Positions 36,233 to 44,256 of a DNA stretch of 64,000 bases are shown piece by piece. Within the stretch, counting starts at the first letter, position 1; each line of letters starts with the position of its first letter. The notes under the pieces are model-generated. The model ran no database searches and was not told where the DNA came from. It saw only the letters and a list, made by a program, of their open reading frames with translations. Source of the DNA: an uncultured Latescibacterota bacterium (GTDB taxonomy: Bacteria > Latescibacterota > UBA2968 > UBA8231); the NCBI GenBank assembly GCA_958295495.1, contig OY282352.1, positions 2,046,001 through 2,110,000 on the forward strand, written 5' to 3'. The translations under genes were made by a program, and so were the position numbers.

Positions 36233-37969
36233 ATGCCCGACCAGATCGACCCCATCCAATTCGAGGTCATTCGCAACGCCTTGCTCGAAGCCACCGAGGA
36301 GATGGCCGTCGCCCTCCGGCGCAGCGCGTATTCGACCAACATCAAAACCCGCGCCGATTTCTCCTGCGCCTTTTTCGACCGCCAGTTGCGGCCCGTCGCC
36401 CAAGCCTTTACCCAGCCAGTACACCTCGGCTCGCTGACGATCCTCACGCCCCGCGCAGTCGCCGAATACGGCCCAGAGCACTTGCAGGCCGGAGACGCGA
36501 TCCTCGTCAACGACCCCTATCGCGGCGGAGTTCATCTCAACGACATCACCCTGATTTCGCCCGTCTATTGCGGCGAGGAACTCTTTGGCTATGTGGCCAA
36601 TCTCGCCCATCACGTCGATGTGGGGGGCGGTGCGCCGGCCAGCATTGGAGCCTTCCAGCAGGTGTACCAAGAAGGCATCATCATTCCTCCGGTAAAGCTG
36701 GTGCGCGGTGGGGAGATTGCGGCCGATGTCTTTGAGTTGGTCATCGCCCAGATTCGCTCCAAGCGCGAGACGCGCGGCGACTTTCGCGCCCAAGTGGCGG
36801 CCAACAATTCGGGGATTCGCCGGCTCAACGGGCTCGTCGAGCAGGTGGGGCTGGCGCAGGCATCTTTCTATATGGATCGGCTCATCGCCTACACTAGGGA
36901 GCGGACGCTATCCGAGTTGGCCAAGTTGCCCAAGGGGGCGTTCACTGCCGCAGGCGTAGTAGATAACGACGGCTTTACCGACGAGCCGGTGCGGCTCCAA
37001 GTCCGCATCGTCATCGACGAAGAGGGGGTACTCTTCGACCTGACAGGATGCGATCCCCAGCGCCGGGCACCGGTCAATTCTACGTACGCGCAGACCTATG
37101 CGGCCTGCGCGTACGTACTCAAGTGCCTGATCGACCAAGACGTGCCGGTCAATGCCGGGTTTTACGAGCAGGTGCGGCTCGTGGCTCCCGAGGGGACGGT
37201 CGTCAACTGTACGGCCCCCTCGCCGGTGGTTGGGGGCTGGGAAACCCAAGTGCGGCTCACCGATGTCCTGCTCAGGGCACTGCATCCAGCACTGCCCGAT
37301 AAGATACCGGCCGCGACCAAGGGGACGATGTGTCAAGTGGGGTTTGGCGGCACGGACCCGCGCACGGGGCAGCTTTATTCCTACTACGAGACCATGGCCG
37401 GCGGCTATGGGGGACGCAGTACCAAAGACGGGCCAGACGCCGTGCAGTGCCACGGTCAAAACACTGAGAACGCGCCGATTGAGGAAATCGAAATCAACTA
37501 TCCGCTGCGGATTGACCGCTATGAGCTGATAGAAAACTCAGAGGGGGCCGGGCAGTATCGCGGCGGCTTGGGGCTGCTGCGCGACTACCGATTTATCGAT
37601 CACGAAGTGTCCTTTACGGTCCTGTCGGATCGGGACCGCTGGGGGCCGGAAGGGCTGGCTGGGGGGCAAGCCGGGAGCAAGGCTCGGTACATCCTCGACC
37701 CCGAAGGCCAGCACACCGAATTGGGGTCCAAGACGACGATTGCGCTGGCGGCCGATACGGTCTTTAGCTATCGCACTTGCGGCGGCGGCGGCTACGGACC
37801 GCCCCATCGCCGCGATCCCCAAGCGGTGGCCGGGGATGTGCGCGAGGGCAAGGTGAGCGCGGAGCGAGCGCGGGCCGCGTATGGCGTAGTCATCGACAGC
37901 ACCACCGGGCAAGTCGATCAAGCGGCGACCGCGGCGCGGCGGCGGGAAATGGCAGACAATGGCCTATAG
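36233..37969 (+). CDS. hyuB: Hydantoinase B/oxoprolinase family subunit
   Basis: A 578-residue HyuB/AcxB-type subunit. The start at ATG 36233 fits the family N-terminus IDPIQFEVIRNALLEATEEM. Hallmark blocks: RRSAYSTNIKTRADFSCAFF, DAILVNDPYRGGVHLND, NLAHHVDVGGGAPAS (metal-binding His/Asp), and the C-terminal TCGGGGYGPPHRRDP. With HyuA it forms an ATP-dependent enzyme that opens hydantoin, 5-oxoproline or related rings, or carboxylates ketones when a third subunit is present (none here). It overlaps hyuA by 11 bp, which shows coupling. An in-frame ATG at 36086 is too far upstream. Confidence 0.93.
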   Translation: MPDQIDPIQFEVIRNALLEATEEMAVALRRSAYSTNIKTRADFSCAFFDRQLRPVAQAFTQPVHLGSLTILTPRAVAEYGPEHLQAGDAILVNDPYRGGVHLNDITLISPVYCGEELFGYVANLAHHVDVGGGAPASIGAFQQVYQEGIIIPPVKLVRGGEIAADVFELVIAQIRSKRETRGDFRAQVAANNSGIRRLNGLVEQVGLAQASFYMDRLIAYTRERTLSELAKLPKGAFTAAGVVDNDGFTDEPVRLQVRIVIDEEGVLFDLTGCDPQRRAPVNSTYAQTYAACAYVLKCLIDQDVPVNAGFYEQVRLVAPEGTVVNCTAPSPVVGGWETQVRLTDVLLRALHPALPDKIPAATKGTMCQVGFGGTDPRTGQLYSYYETMAGGYGGRSTKDGPDAVQCHGQNTENAPIEEIEINYPLRIDRYELIENSEGAGQYRGGLGLLRDYRFIDHEVSFTVLSDRDRWGPEGLAGGQAGSKARYILDPEGQHTELGSKTTIALAADTVFSYRTCGGGGYGPPHRRDPQAVAGDVREGKVSAERARAAYGVVIDSTTGQVDQAATAARRREMADNGL

Positions 37970-40055
37970 ACTCGGCGTCGATATCGGCGGCACCTTTACC
38001 GATATTGCGCTCGTTGACGAAGCGACCGGGCAAATCTATACCGGCAAGGTCGCCTCGACCCCCCAAGACCCGTCCGGCGGGTTTATGGAAGCCGTGCAGC
38101 GGCTGCTCGCCAAGCAGCAGATCGCCGCCCAAGACGTGGCCTACATCGTCCACGGCACCACGGTCGCCACCAACGCCATCATCGAAGGCAAGGTCGCGCC
38201 GACCGGCTTTATCGCCACCGAGGGCTTCCGCGATATGCTGGAGATCGCCCGCCAAATTCGCCCCACCCTCTACGACTTGCAGTTTGAAAAGCCGCGTCCG
38301 CTCGTGCCGCGCCACCGCTGTTTTGGCGTCCCCGAGCGCCTAGACCCACAAGGCCGGGTGCTTGTGCCGCTCGACGAAGACGCCCTGCGCCAAGTAGCCG
38401 ACAAGCTGCGAGAGGAGGGCGTAGAGTCCATCGCCGTCTGCTTTTTGCACGCCTACGCCAATCCGGCCCACGAGCGGCGGGCCGGAAAAATTCTCGCCGA
38501 GGTCTTTCCCGAGGCCGTCGTCTCGCTGTCGGCGGAAGTTGCGCCTGAGTTCCGCGAGTACTTGCGGGCCAGCACGACTGTGATCAATAGCTGCATCCGT
38601 CCGGTGGTCGCGCGCTATTTGCAGCGGATCGAAGCGCGGTTGGCACAGGCCGGTATCGCCGCCGAGCTTCTGGTGATGCAGAGCAGCGGCGGGGTGTACA
38701 CTTTTGCCGCGGCGCGGCAAAAGCCGGTGTACATGGTCGAGTCCGGTCCGGCCGCCGGCGTGATTGCGGCGGCGCATCTGGGGCAGGCGCGGGGCTACGA
38801 CCAAGTGATTTCCTTCGATATGGGCGGGACGACCGCCAAAGCCGGGCTGATCCAAGGCGGCACGCCCAGCGTGACCAAGGACTACGAGGTTGGGACGACG
38901 GCGCAGTCGGGCGTCGGGGCAACTCGGGGGGCGGGGTATCCGATCCGCACGCCAGTGCTCGACCTCGTGGAAATCGGCGCGGGCGGCGGGTCCATCGCCT
39001 GGGTGGATCCCGGCGGCATCCTGCGGGTCGGGCCCCAAAGCGCCGGGGCCGATCCTGGGCCGGTCTGTTATGGCCAAGACGGGACGCAACCCACGGTCAC
39101 CGACGCCAATCTCGTATTGGGACGGCTCAACCCGAGCTATTTCCTCGGCGGCGAGATTGCCCTCGACCCGACGGCGGCCCAACGCGCCATCGAACAACAC
39201 TGCGCCCGGCCACTGGGCATGGACTTGGTCGAGGCGGCCCACGGCATCGTCGAAATCGCCAACACCGCCATGGTCAACGCGCTGCGGCTGGTCTCCGTGC
39301 AGCGCGGCTACGACCCGCGCGACTTCGCGCTGGTGGCCTTTGGCGGTGCTGGGCCGGCCCACGCCAACCGCCTCGCCACCCTGACCGAGATTCCCGTGGC
39401 GATCATTCCCCAAAGCCCGGGCACGGCCTCGGCCCTCGGGCTTTTGGTGACGGACTTGAAACACGATTACGCGACGACCCTCATCGAGCGGTTGGACTCG
39501 GTAGCCCCGGACGCCTTGGCGCAAATTTTCGCAGACCTGGAGGCCAAGGGACGCCAAACGCTCGAGCGCGAGGGGATGGCGGAAGCGGCGATGGAATTCA
39601 GACGCCAAGCGGATCTGCGCTACGTTGGGCAGAGCCACGAACTGACGCTGCCGTTGGCGACCCAAGCCTTGGGACCAGCCCAGCTAGCGCAGCTATTGGA
39701 GCAATTCCACCGCACGCACGATCGCGCCTATGGCTTTAGCGCACCGGGTGAGGACGTCGAGTTGGTCAGTGTGCGACTCGCGGCCATCGGCCAGATCGCC
39801 AAACCCGCGCTGGCACCGCTGGCAAAGGCAGCCGGAGAGGCAACGGCCAAAGGGCAGCGCCCGGTGTATTTTGCCGAGCGCGAGGGATTCGTCGATTGTC
39901 CGGTGTACGACCGCTATGTGCTGGGGGCTGGCGCAGTGATGCAAGGACCGGCCATCGTCGAGGAAATCGATTCGACCACCGTCGTCCATCCTCAGTACCA
40001 AGTGCGCGTTGACGAGGTTGGGCAAATGGTGCTGACAGCGGCAGAAGCCCGTTAA
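37959..40055 (+). CDS. hyuA: Hydantoinase A/oxoprolinase family subunit
   Basis: A 698-residue ASKHA-fold ATPase subunit. The N-terminal phosphate loop is GVDIGGTFTDIAL (about 6-18); YIVHGTTVATNAIIEGK near 62, FDMGGTTAKAG near 286 and GGAGPAHANRL near 463 are the hallmark motifs. It phosphorylates the substrate amide so the HyuB partner can hydrolyse it. Gene order hyuB-hyuA is reversed relative to many operons but common in this family. The EamA transporter 72 bp downstream may move the substrate or product. Confidence 0.94.
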   Translation: MAYRLGVDIGGTFTDIALVDEATGQIYTGKVASTPQDPSGGFMEAVQRLLAKQQIAAQDVAYIVHGTTVATNAIIEGKVAPTGFIATEGFRDMLEIARQIRPTLYDLQFEKPRPLVPRHRCFGVPERLDPQGRVLVPLDEDALRQVADKLREEGVESIAVCFLHAYANPAHERRAGKILAEVFPEAVVSLSAEVAPEFREYLRASTTVINSCIRPVVARYLQRIEARLAQAGIAAELLVMQSSGGVYTFAAARQKPVYMVESGPAAGVIAAAHLGQARGYDQVISFDMGGTTAKAGLIQGGTPSVTKDYEVGTTAQSGVGATRGAGYPIRTPVLDLVEIGAGGGSIAWVDPGGILRVGPQSAGADPGPVCYGQDGTQPTVTDANLVLGRLNPSYFLGGEIALDPTAAQRAIEQHCARPLGMDLVEAAHGIVEIANTAMVNALRLVSVQRGYDPRDFALVAFGGAGPAHANRLATLTEIPVAIIPQSPGTASALGLLVTDLKHDYATTLIERLDSVAPDALAQIFADLEAKGRQTLEREGMAEAAMEFRRQADLRYVGQSHELTLPLATQALGPAQLAQLLEQFHRTHDRAYGFSAPGEDVELVSVRLAAIGQIAKPALAPLAKAAGEATAKGQRPVYFAEREGFVDCPVYDRYVLGAGAVMQGPAIVEEIDSTTVVHPQYQVRVDEVGQMVLTAAEAR

Positions 40056-40127
40056 AACAATGCGCCACCGAAACTAGCGGCGACCACTCTCTCCGCTAAA
40101 ATTTCTCGCATACTGAACGGTAGCCTA

Positions 40128-41132
40128 ATGACTTGGGGACGAACATACCTGTGGATCGCCGTTTTGATCTTTGCTGCTGCCGCCTCGGTGGTGGCCCGCC
40201 TCGTCGAAATCGGCGAGGCAAACCTGATAGACGGCCGCAATCCCATCTCCTTTTGCAACCTACTTTTCGCGGGCAATCTCGTGGCGGCACTAACCCTGTT
40301 CGCCCTCTATCACCGGGAATGGCACCCCACCCGCCTACGCACCCTTTCGCGTCGGCAATGGCTGATCCAGACGGTCTTGGCCCTTACCTCCGGCGCGATA
40401 GCCCCAGCCATGATGTTTATGGCCATCGCCCATACCTCCGTCACCAATATCGTCCTGATCGAGACGATAGAAATTCCCCTCGGCCTGTTGTTGGCTTGGC
40501 TGCTCTATCGAGAAAAATCAAACTGGACTGCCGTGCTGGGGGCGTTGTGCGCCCTCGGCGGCGTGGCCACGACCCTCGTCTTGCAGATGGACGCGTCGCC
40601 AGAGAGCATGGCAGCAGCGCGGATGCAGGGCGGAGTGGGCTATGGTGAATTCTTTGCCGCGGCCGCTACGGTGCTCCTCGTCTGCGGTGCCGAGATCGGC
40701 CGCAAACAACTCCAGACCATCCCCCTAGGCATCTTCAGCGTCTTCCGCAACCTCGTCGGCGCGGCCCTCTTCCTCGGAATTGGCCTATACGTTTTTGGCC
40801 TTGCACACTTTGCCGACATTTTCTCCCCGCTGCTATGGGGCTGGATGCTTCTGTACGGAGGGATCGTGGTGGCTTGTGGTCAGTTGGCGTGGTTTGCCGG
40901 CATCAAGCGCGTACGCCCCGCCGACATTGCCACGACGTCGTCCTTTTCGCCGGTGGCCGGTGTGCTCTTCGCCGGTCTCATCCTAGGCGAGGTCCCCATG
41001 CCGGCCCAACTCATCGGCGGCGGCATCATCCTCGTGGGCATCGCCATCGCCCTATGGGGCGAGCTACGCGCCACCCGCCCGACGCGCCCGCCCAAGACAG
41101 AGGACAAAGCCAAAGCCTTCACCGGCGTCTAA
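40128..41132 (+). CDS. EamA/DMT-superfamily transporter
   Basis: A 334-residue membrane protein with about ten hydrophobic helices arranged as two EamA halves (first about 8-150, second about 172-310). The first half shows MMFMAIAHTSVTNIVLIETIEIPLGLLLAWLLYRE, and the second half shows FAGIKRVRPADIATTSSFSPVAGVLFAGLILGE, the usual repeated pattern with a Pro/Thr break before the last helices. Substrates of the family range over amino acids, nucleosides and metabolites. Its position after hyuBA suggests export or import of a hydantoin- or amino-acid-like compound (inference). Confidence 0.87.
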   Translation: MTWGRTYLWIAVLIFAAAASVVARLVEIGEANLIDGRNPISFCNLLFAGNLVAALTLFALYHREWHPTRLRTLSRRQWLIQTVLALTSGAIAPAMMFMAIAHTSVTNIVLIETIEIPLGLLLAWLLYREKSNWTAVLGALCALGGVATTLVLQMDASPESMAAARMQGGVGYGEFFAAAATVLLVCGAEIGRKQLQTIPLGIFSVFRNLVGAALFLGIGLYVFGLAHFADIFSPLLWGWMLLYGGIVVACGQLAWFAGIKRVRPADIATTSSFSPVAGVLFAGLILGEVPMPAQLIGGGIILVGIAIALWGELRATRPTRPPKTEDKAKAFTGV

Positions 41133-41147
41133 CTCGCCACCAGAAAC

Positions 41148-41858
41148 TCACTTTACGGGAAAATTAAAGTACGTGTTTGGATAAGGTTCGTCTTTAAGCG
41201 TATAGTGCCACCATTCTTTGTCGTAATTCACAAAACCGTGGTTTTCCATCGCGGACTTTAATAACAGCCGATTGCGTTTTTGTTGCTCCGAAATTCGCGG
41301 ATCGTCCGTATTGGACAACGCGTCGAAATAATCAAACGGCGTACCCATATCCAACTCTGTAGAACTCGAGTTCTCGACTAGAGTCAGATCGAGCGTACTG
41401 CCCCTGCTGTGACCCGATTGGTCTGCGATATAACCCTTCTCGATGAGTTGAGATTTGTCTTCATTGGGATAGTACTGCGCCTTCATTTTTTGATCGTCTG
41501 CATCGCGTACCCATTCTACAAAATGATCCACTGCTTCTTGCGGGCGGTAGCAATCAAAAATTTTCAAGGTGTACCCTGCCTCGCTTATTGCACGCTGTAC
41601 TTTTTTGAGTGCTTCACTGGCCGGGCTGGTGAGAATGCACTTCGCGCTTTCATACCCCCTCACTTTTGTCCCCAAAAAATTATCATCTGAATAATACCGG
41701 ATATCAAAAACGAGAAACGGGAGCTCATCGTTGACCACGACAAACGGCTCGGGCATCGACAAACCATTTCTGGCAATGGTTTTTTCCTGCGAACAGCTCA
41801 AAACAAAGAGCATCGCAACAAGGCACTGGCCCCGCTGGATAATTGGGGTCGCTTTCAT
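41148..41858 (-). CDS. D-alanyl-D-alanine dipeptidase (VanX/DdpX-like), predicted lipoprotein
   Basis: A 236-residue M15D zinc peptidase. The N-terminus MKATPIIQRGQCLVAMLFVLSCSQ has a lipobox (VLSC) with Cys22, so it is probably anchored to a membrane. The catalytic elements are SGHSRGSTLDLTL (SxHxxGxxxD), KEWWHY (catalytic Glu, His ligand) and IFDCYRPQEAVDHF. It cleaves D-Ala-D-Ala, for peptidoglycan dipeptide recycling or scavenging. No vanH/vanA ligase is near, so glycopeptide resistance is not implied. GGAGGAG precedes ATG 41858. The DNA is clearly poorer in GC than neighbouring genes and lies next to an IS4-family remnant, so recent transfer is likely. Confidence 0.88.
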   Translation of the reverse strand: MKATPIIQRGQCLVAMLFVLSCSQEKTIARNGLSMPEPFVVVNDELPFLVFDIRYYSDDNFLGTKVRGYESAKCILTSPASEALKKVQRAISEAGYTLKIFDCYRPQEAVDHFVEWVRDADDQKMKAQYYPNEDKSQLIEKGYIADQSGHSRGSTLDLTLVENSSSTELDMGTPFDYFDALSNTDDPRISEQQKRNRLLLKSAMENHGFVNYDKEWWHYTLKDEPYPNTYFNFPVK

Positions 41859-41890
41859 GGTACTCCTCCTTGGAGTCTGAGGGGGTCTCT

Positions 41891-42278
41891 CTATGACACA
41901 ACTTTCACTTGTAGGGATGGCACTTTGGGGAGCTCGCCGCTAGGCGGCTTGAGCGCGATGTGGGGGGTGCGGCTGCGCCGTACCCCGAAATCGACGGACT
42001 GTTCCAGCACAAAGGCCAACCCGTCTCGACCGATAAACTCGCGAGCGGCGACCAGACAGCAGGCACTCGGCTCCAAGTAAGCCAATGCCGCGGTCAGCAG
42101 GCGTTGGCGTTCCTCGGTGTTGGAGATACCCGGCTTTTGCAACGACTGATATGCTAACGGAATCGCCACCCCACGCACTTGAATGAGCGCACACCAAGCG
42201 ACTGATGAGGTCGATACGGTGGCGCGTGAGGGGCACTCGTCCTTGCGTAAGCACTTTTTTGAGCGTATGAATAAGCAT
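41891..42278 (-). pseudogene. Dead IS4-family transposase
   Basis: From ATG 42278 the frame gives LIHTLKKVLTQ and PLTRHRIDLISRLV, the IS4-family N-terminus. A frameshift near 42190 restores ALIQVR in the next frame, but about 75 family residues, including the first catalytic Asp, are missing before GVAIPLAYQSLQKPGISNTE. The block LLADREFIG, with the second catalytic Asp, reads CLVAAREFIG, so that Asp is Ala. The frame ends at 41891 without the YREK region. Frameshift, deletion and active-site loss show a long-dead element. Its left end is at 42361-42384. Confidence 0.8.
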
Positions 42279-42360
42279 GGTGCGGCTCCCCGTGTACGCG
42301 GGGGACTTTATTGGTAGTTTGGGCGCTTATAAATAAACCTAAAGCAGAGCCGTACCACAA

Positions 42361-42384
42361 CTTAGGTTACTGTCGTGTACTTAG
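42361..42384 (-). repeat. Terminal inverted repeat of the dead IS4-family element
   Basis: Read on the minus strand it begins CTAAGTACACGACAGTAACC, which matches both ends of the MITE at 5588-5712 (17 identical bases with its right end). The distance to the transposase ATG (42278) is a normal IS leader. The leader holds a GC-rich hairpin (CCCCGTGTACGCGGGG) at 42288-42303. The other end of the element was not found. Confidence 0.65.
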
Positions 42385-42419
42385 GAGGATGCTTAAAATG
42401 CAGAGGGTATCTTAAAGAT

Positions 42420-42836
42420 ATGAGCGAATCTCTTCTCGTAATCGTGTACGACGGCGAATGCCGTTTTTGCCTGTGGAGCGTCGGCCGCATTCGCCGCTTT
42501 GACCGCAACGGCCGCTTCGAGTACCTGCCGCGCCAAACGGCTGGTATCGAAGAGCGGTTTCCGGTTCTCTCCCGTTCCGACTTTAATACCGGTCTGCGCC
42601 TCATTCACGCCGGTGGACAGGTCGATGTCGGGGCGGATGCGGTGTACCAGATTTACCGCCGGCTTCCTCCCTGGCACCTGCTCACCGGGGTGTACCGCAT
42701 TCCGGGACTGAAGCAGCTATTTCGCGCCGGCTACGGCCTCGTCGCGCGCAATCGGCATCGGTTCGGCAGGGTCGAGTGCGCCGATGAGGCATGCGAACTC
42801 CCGTACGGCGAGCGGCACAAATCGGCGTCTGCCTGA
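42420..42836 (+). CDS. DCC-family thiol-disulfide oxidoreductase-like protein (DUF393)
   Basis: A 138-residue protein. The start ATG 42420 is chosen because the family begins just before VIVYDGECRFCLWSVG, which carries the D-x-E-C-x-x-C motif (DGECRFC at about 11-17). The later DVGADAVYQIYRRLP and the ending fit DUF393. Members are small thioredoxin-like redox proteins of unknown partners. It is followed by the second sulfatase gene, 18 bp away. It lies just after the IS4-family end, so its own promoter may have been replaced. Confidence 0.85.
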   Translation: MSESLLVIVYDGECRFCLWSVGRIRRFDRNGRFEYLPRQTAGIEERFPVLSRSDFNTGLRLIHAGGQVDVGADAVYQIYRRLPPWHLLTGVYRIPGLKQLFRAGYGLVARNRHRFGRVECADEACELPYGERHKSASA

Positions 42837-42854
42837 TTGCGCCACAAAGGCCCC

Positions 42855-44192
42855 ATGACCGCCCAGCGCAATGTCCTATTCCTCATCGCCGACGACTGGA
42901 GCCGCATCGCCGGCTGCTACGGCAATAGCGTCGTCCGCACGCCGCGCATTGACTCGTTTGCCCGCGAGGGCGCGATCTTCGACCAAGCCTTCTGCACCAG
43001 CCCTTCGTGCGCGGTCAGCCGCGCCTGCATCCTCACTGGATACCACAGCCACACCCACGGCCAGTACGGCCACTGCCACGGCATTCACGGCTTCTCCACG
43101 CACCCCCACATTACCTCCACACCTTCCAGCCTCAAGGAGCATGACTACGCCACGGCCTGCATCGGCAAAAAGCACGTAGAACCGCCCAGCGTGTACCCCT
43201 TTGACTTTGAGCCTGAAGTCAATGCCAGAAATGGCGTCGAACTGGCCAGTGCCGCGCGCGACTTTTGGGCCGCTAACCCCGACCAGCCGTTCTATATGCA
43301 GGTGGGATTTACCGACCCCCACCGCACGGGTCGGGGTTTTGGCAATGAGCGCCCCTACCCCGACGTGCCCGAAACCCAGTACCGCCCCGACGACGTGGTG
43401 GTTCCGCCTTATCTGCCCGATGTACCCGATGTGCGCACGGACCTCGCCGAGTACTATCAGGCGGTCTCCCGCTTCGACTTTGGCGTGGGCTGTCTGCTCG
43501 ACGCGCTGGATGAATCGGGCCGGGCCGAGGAGACCTTGGTCATTGTCACCACCGACCACGCCATGCCCTTCCCCGGGGCCAAGGCATCCTTCTTCGACAG
43601 CGGCCACCACTGCCCCTTTATCCTGCGGGCACCGGGCATCACCGCCCCCGGCACCCGCAGTCAGTCCCTCGTCAATTGGACCGATATTCGCCCCACTTTG
43701 CACGATTGGTGCGGAATACCTGTTCCCGAGGACTTGCCGGGTCGCTCCCTCCTGCCGGGCCTAGCCGATCCGTCCGTCCCCGACTGGAATTACACGTTCT
43801 TTTCGCACTGCTTTCACGAGGTGGTCGATTACAATCCCTACCGGGTGCGGCGCGGACGGCGCTACAAATTCGTGCGCAACTTGGCCGCTGGTCTCACTAC
43901 CCTGTTGCCCACGGATCTATTCCGCTCAACTACGTGGACAGCGGTGCGGCGCGACGCGCTTCCCACTATGGGCCAGCGTCCCACCCGCCATCTTCTCGTG
44001 CGGGAGCCCGAGGAGTTATACGATCTGGAGGCCGATCCCACCGAAAGCGTCAATCGGATTGACGACCCCCGCTTGCAGGAGGTGGTCGCCCAGATGCGCG
44101 CCCAACTCTACCAGTTCCGCTGCGACACGGCCGACCCTTGGCTGGAAGTGGATTTCCAAGAAGGGTGCATCAATCGCCTCGAACCCAGATGA
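42855..44192 (+). CDS. Type I sulfatase, second copy with variant C-x-V-x-R motif
   Basis: A 445-residue sulfatase. ATG 42855 has AAAGG eight bases upstream; a TTG at 42837 is an alternative. D13-D14 (LIADDWSRIAG) and DHAMPF near 235 are metal ligands. The formylglycine site reads CAVSR at 52-56 (SPSCAVSRACILTGYHSH), where Pro/Ala of the usual C-x-P/A-x-R is Val. GKKHVEPP and YMQVGFTDPHR are typical of N-sulfoglucosamine sulfohydrolase or iduronate-sulfatase-like subfamilies. No signal peptide. Substrate unknown; maturation by a formylglycine-generating enzyme is expected if the variant is accepted. Confidence 0.87.
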   Translation: MTAQRNVLFLIADDWSRIAGCYGNSVVRTPRIDSFAREGAIFDQAFCTSPSCAVSRACILTGYHSHTHGQYGHCHGIHGFSTHPHITSTPSSLKEHDYATACIGKKHVEPPSVYPFDFEPEVNARNGVELASAARDFWAANPDQPFYMQVGFTDPHRTGRGFGNERPYPDVPETQYRPDDVVVPPYLPDVPDVRTDLAEYYQAVSRFDFGVGCLLDALDESGRAEETLVIVTTDHAMPFPGAKASFFDSGHHCPFILRAPGITAPGTRSQSLVNWTDIRPTLHDWCGIPVPEDLPGRSLLPGLADPSVPDWNYTFFSHCFHEVVDYNPYRVRRGRRYKFVRNLAAGLTTLLPTDLFRSTTWTAVRRDALPTMGQRPTRHLLVREPEELYDLEADPTESVNRIDDPRLQEVVAQMRAQLYQFRCDTADPWLEVDFQEGCINRLEPR

Positions 44193-44256
44193 CCCGGCTA
44201 GCCTTCCTTTTAGTCGCCGCCCACGCGAGCACTGCTCATTCCAGAGAGGTGACACA

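Noticed and set aside
38340..39665. 441-codon minus-strand frame opposite hyuA
   Set aside because: A shadow of the strongly biased hyuA codons; no family match, and hyuA is intact.
41148..41858. Glycopeptide (vancomycin) resistance gene
   Set aside because: A VanX/DdpX-like dipeptidase alone, as a lipoprotein and without vanH or a D-Ala-D-Lac ligase, points to dipeptide turnover rather than resistance.
42279..42306. Sequence resembling a type I-E CRISPR repeat (GCTCCCCGTGTACGCGGGGGAC)
   Set aside because: Only one copy exists, there are no spacers or cas genes, and it lies in the leader between the terminal repeat and the transposase start of the IS4-family remnant, where a hairpin is normal.
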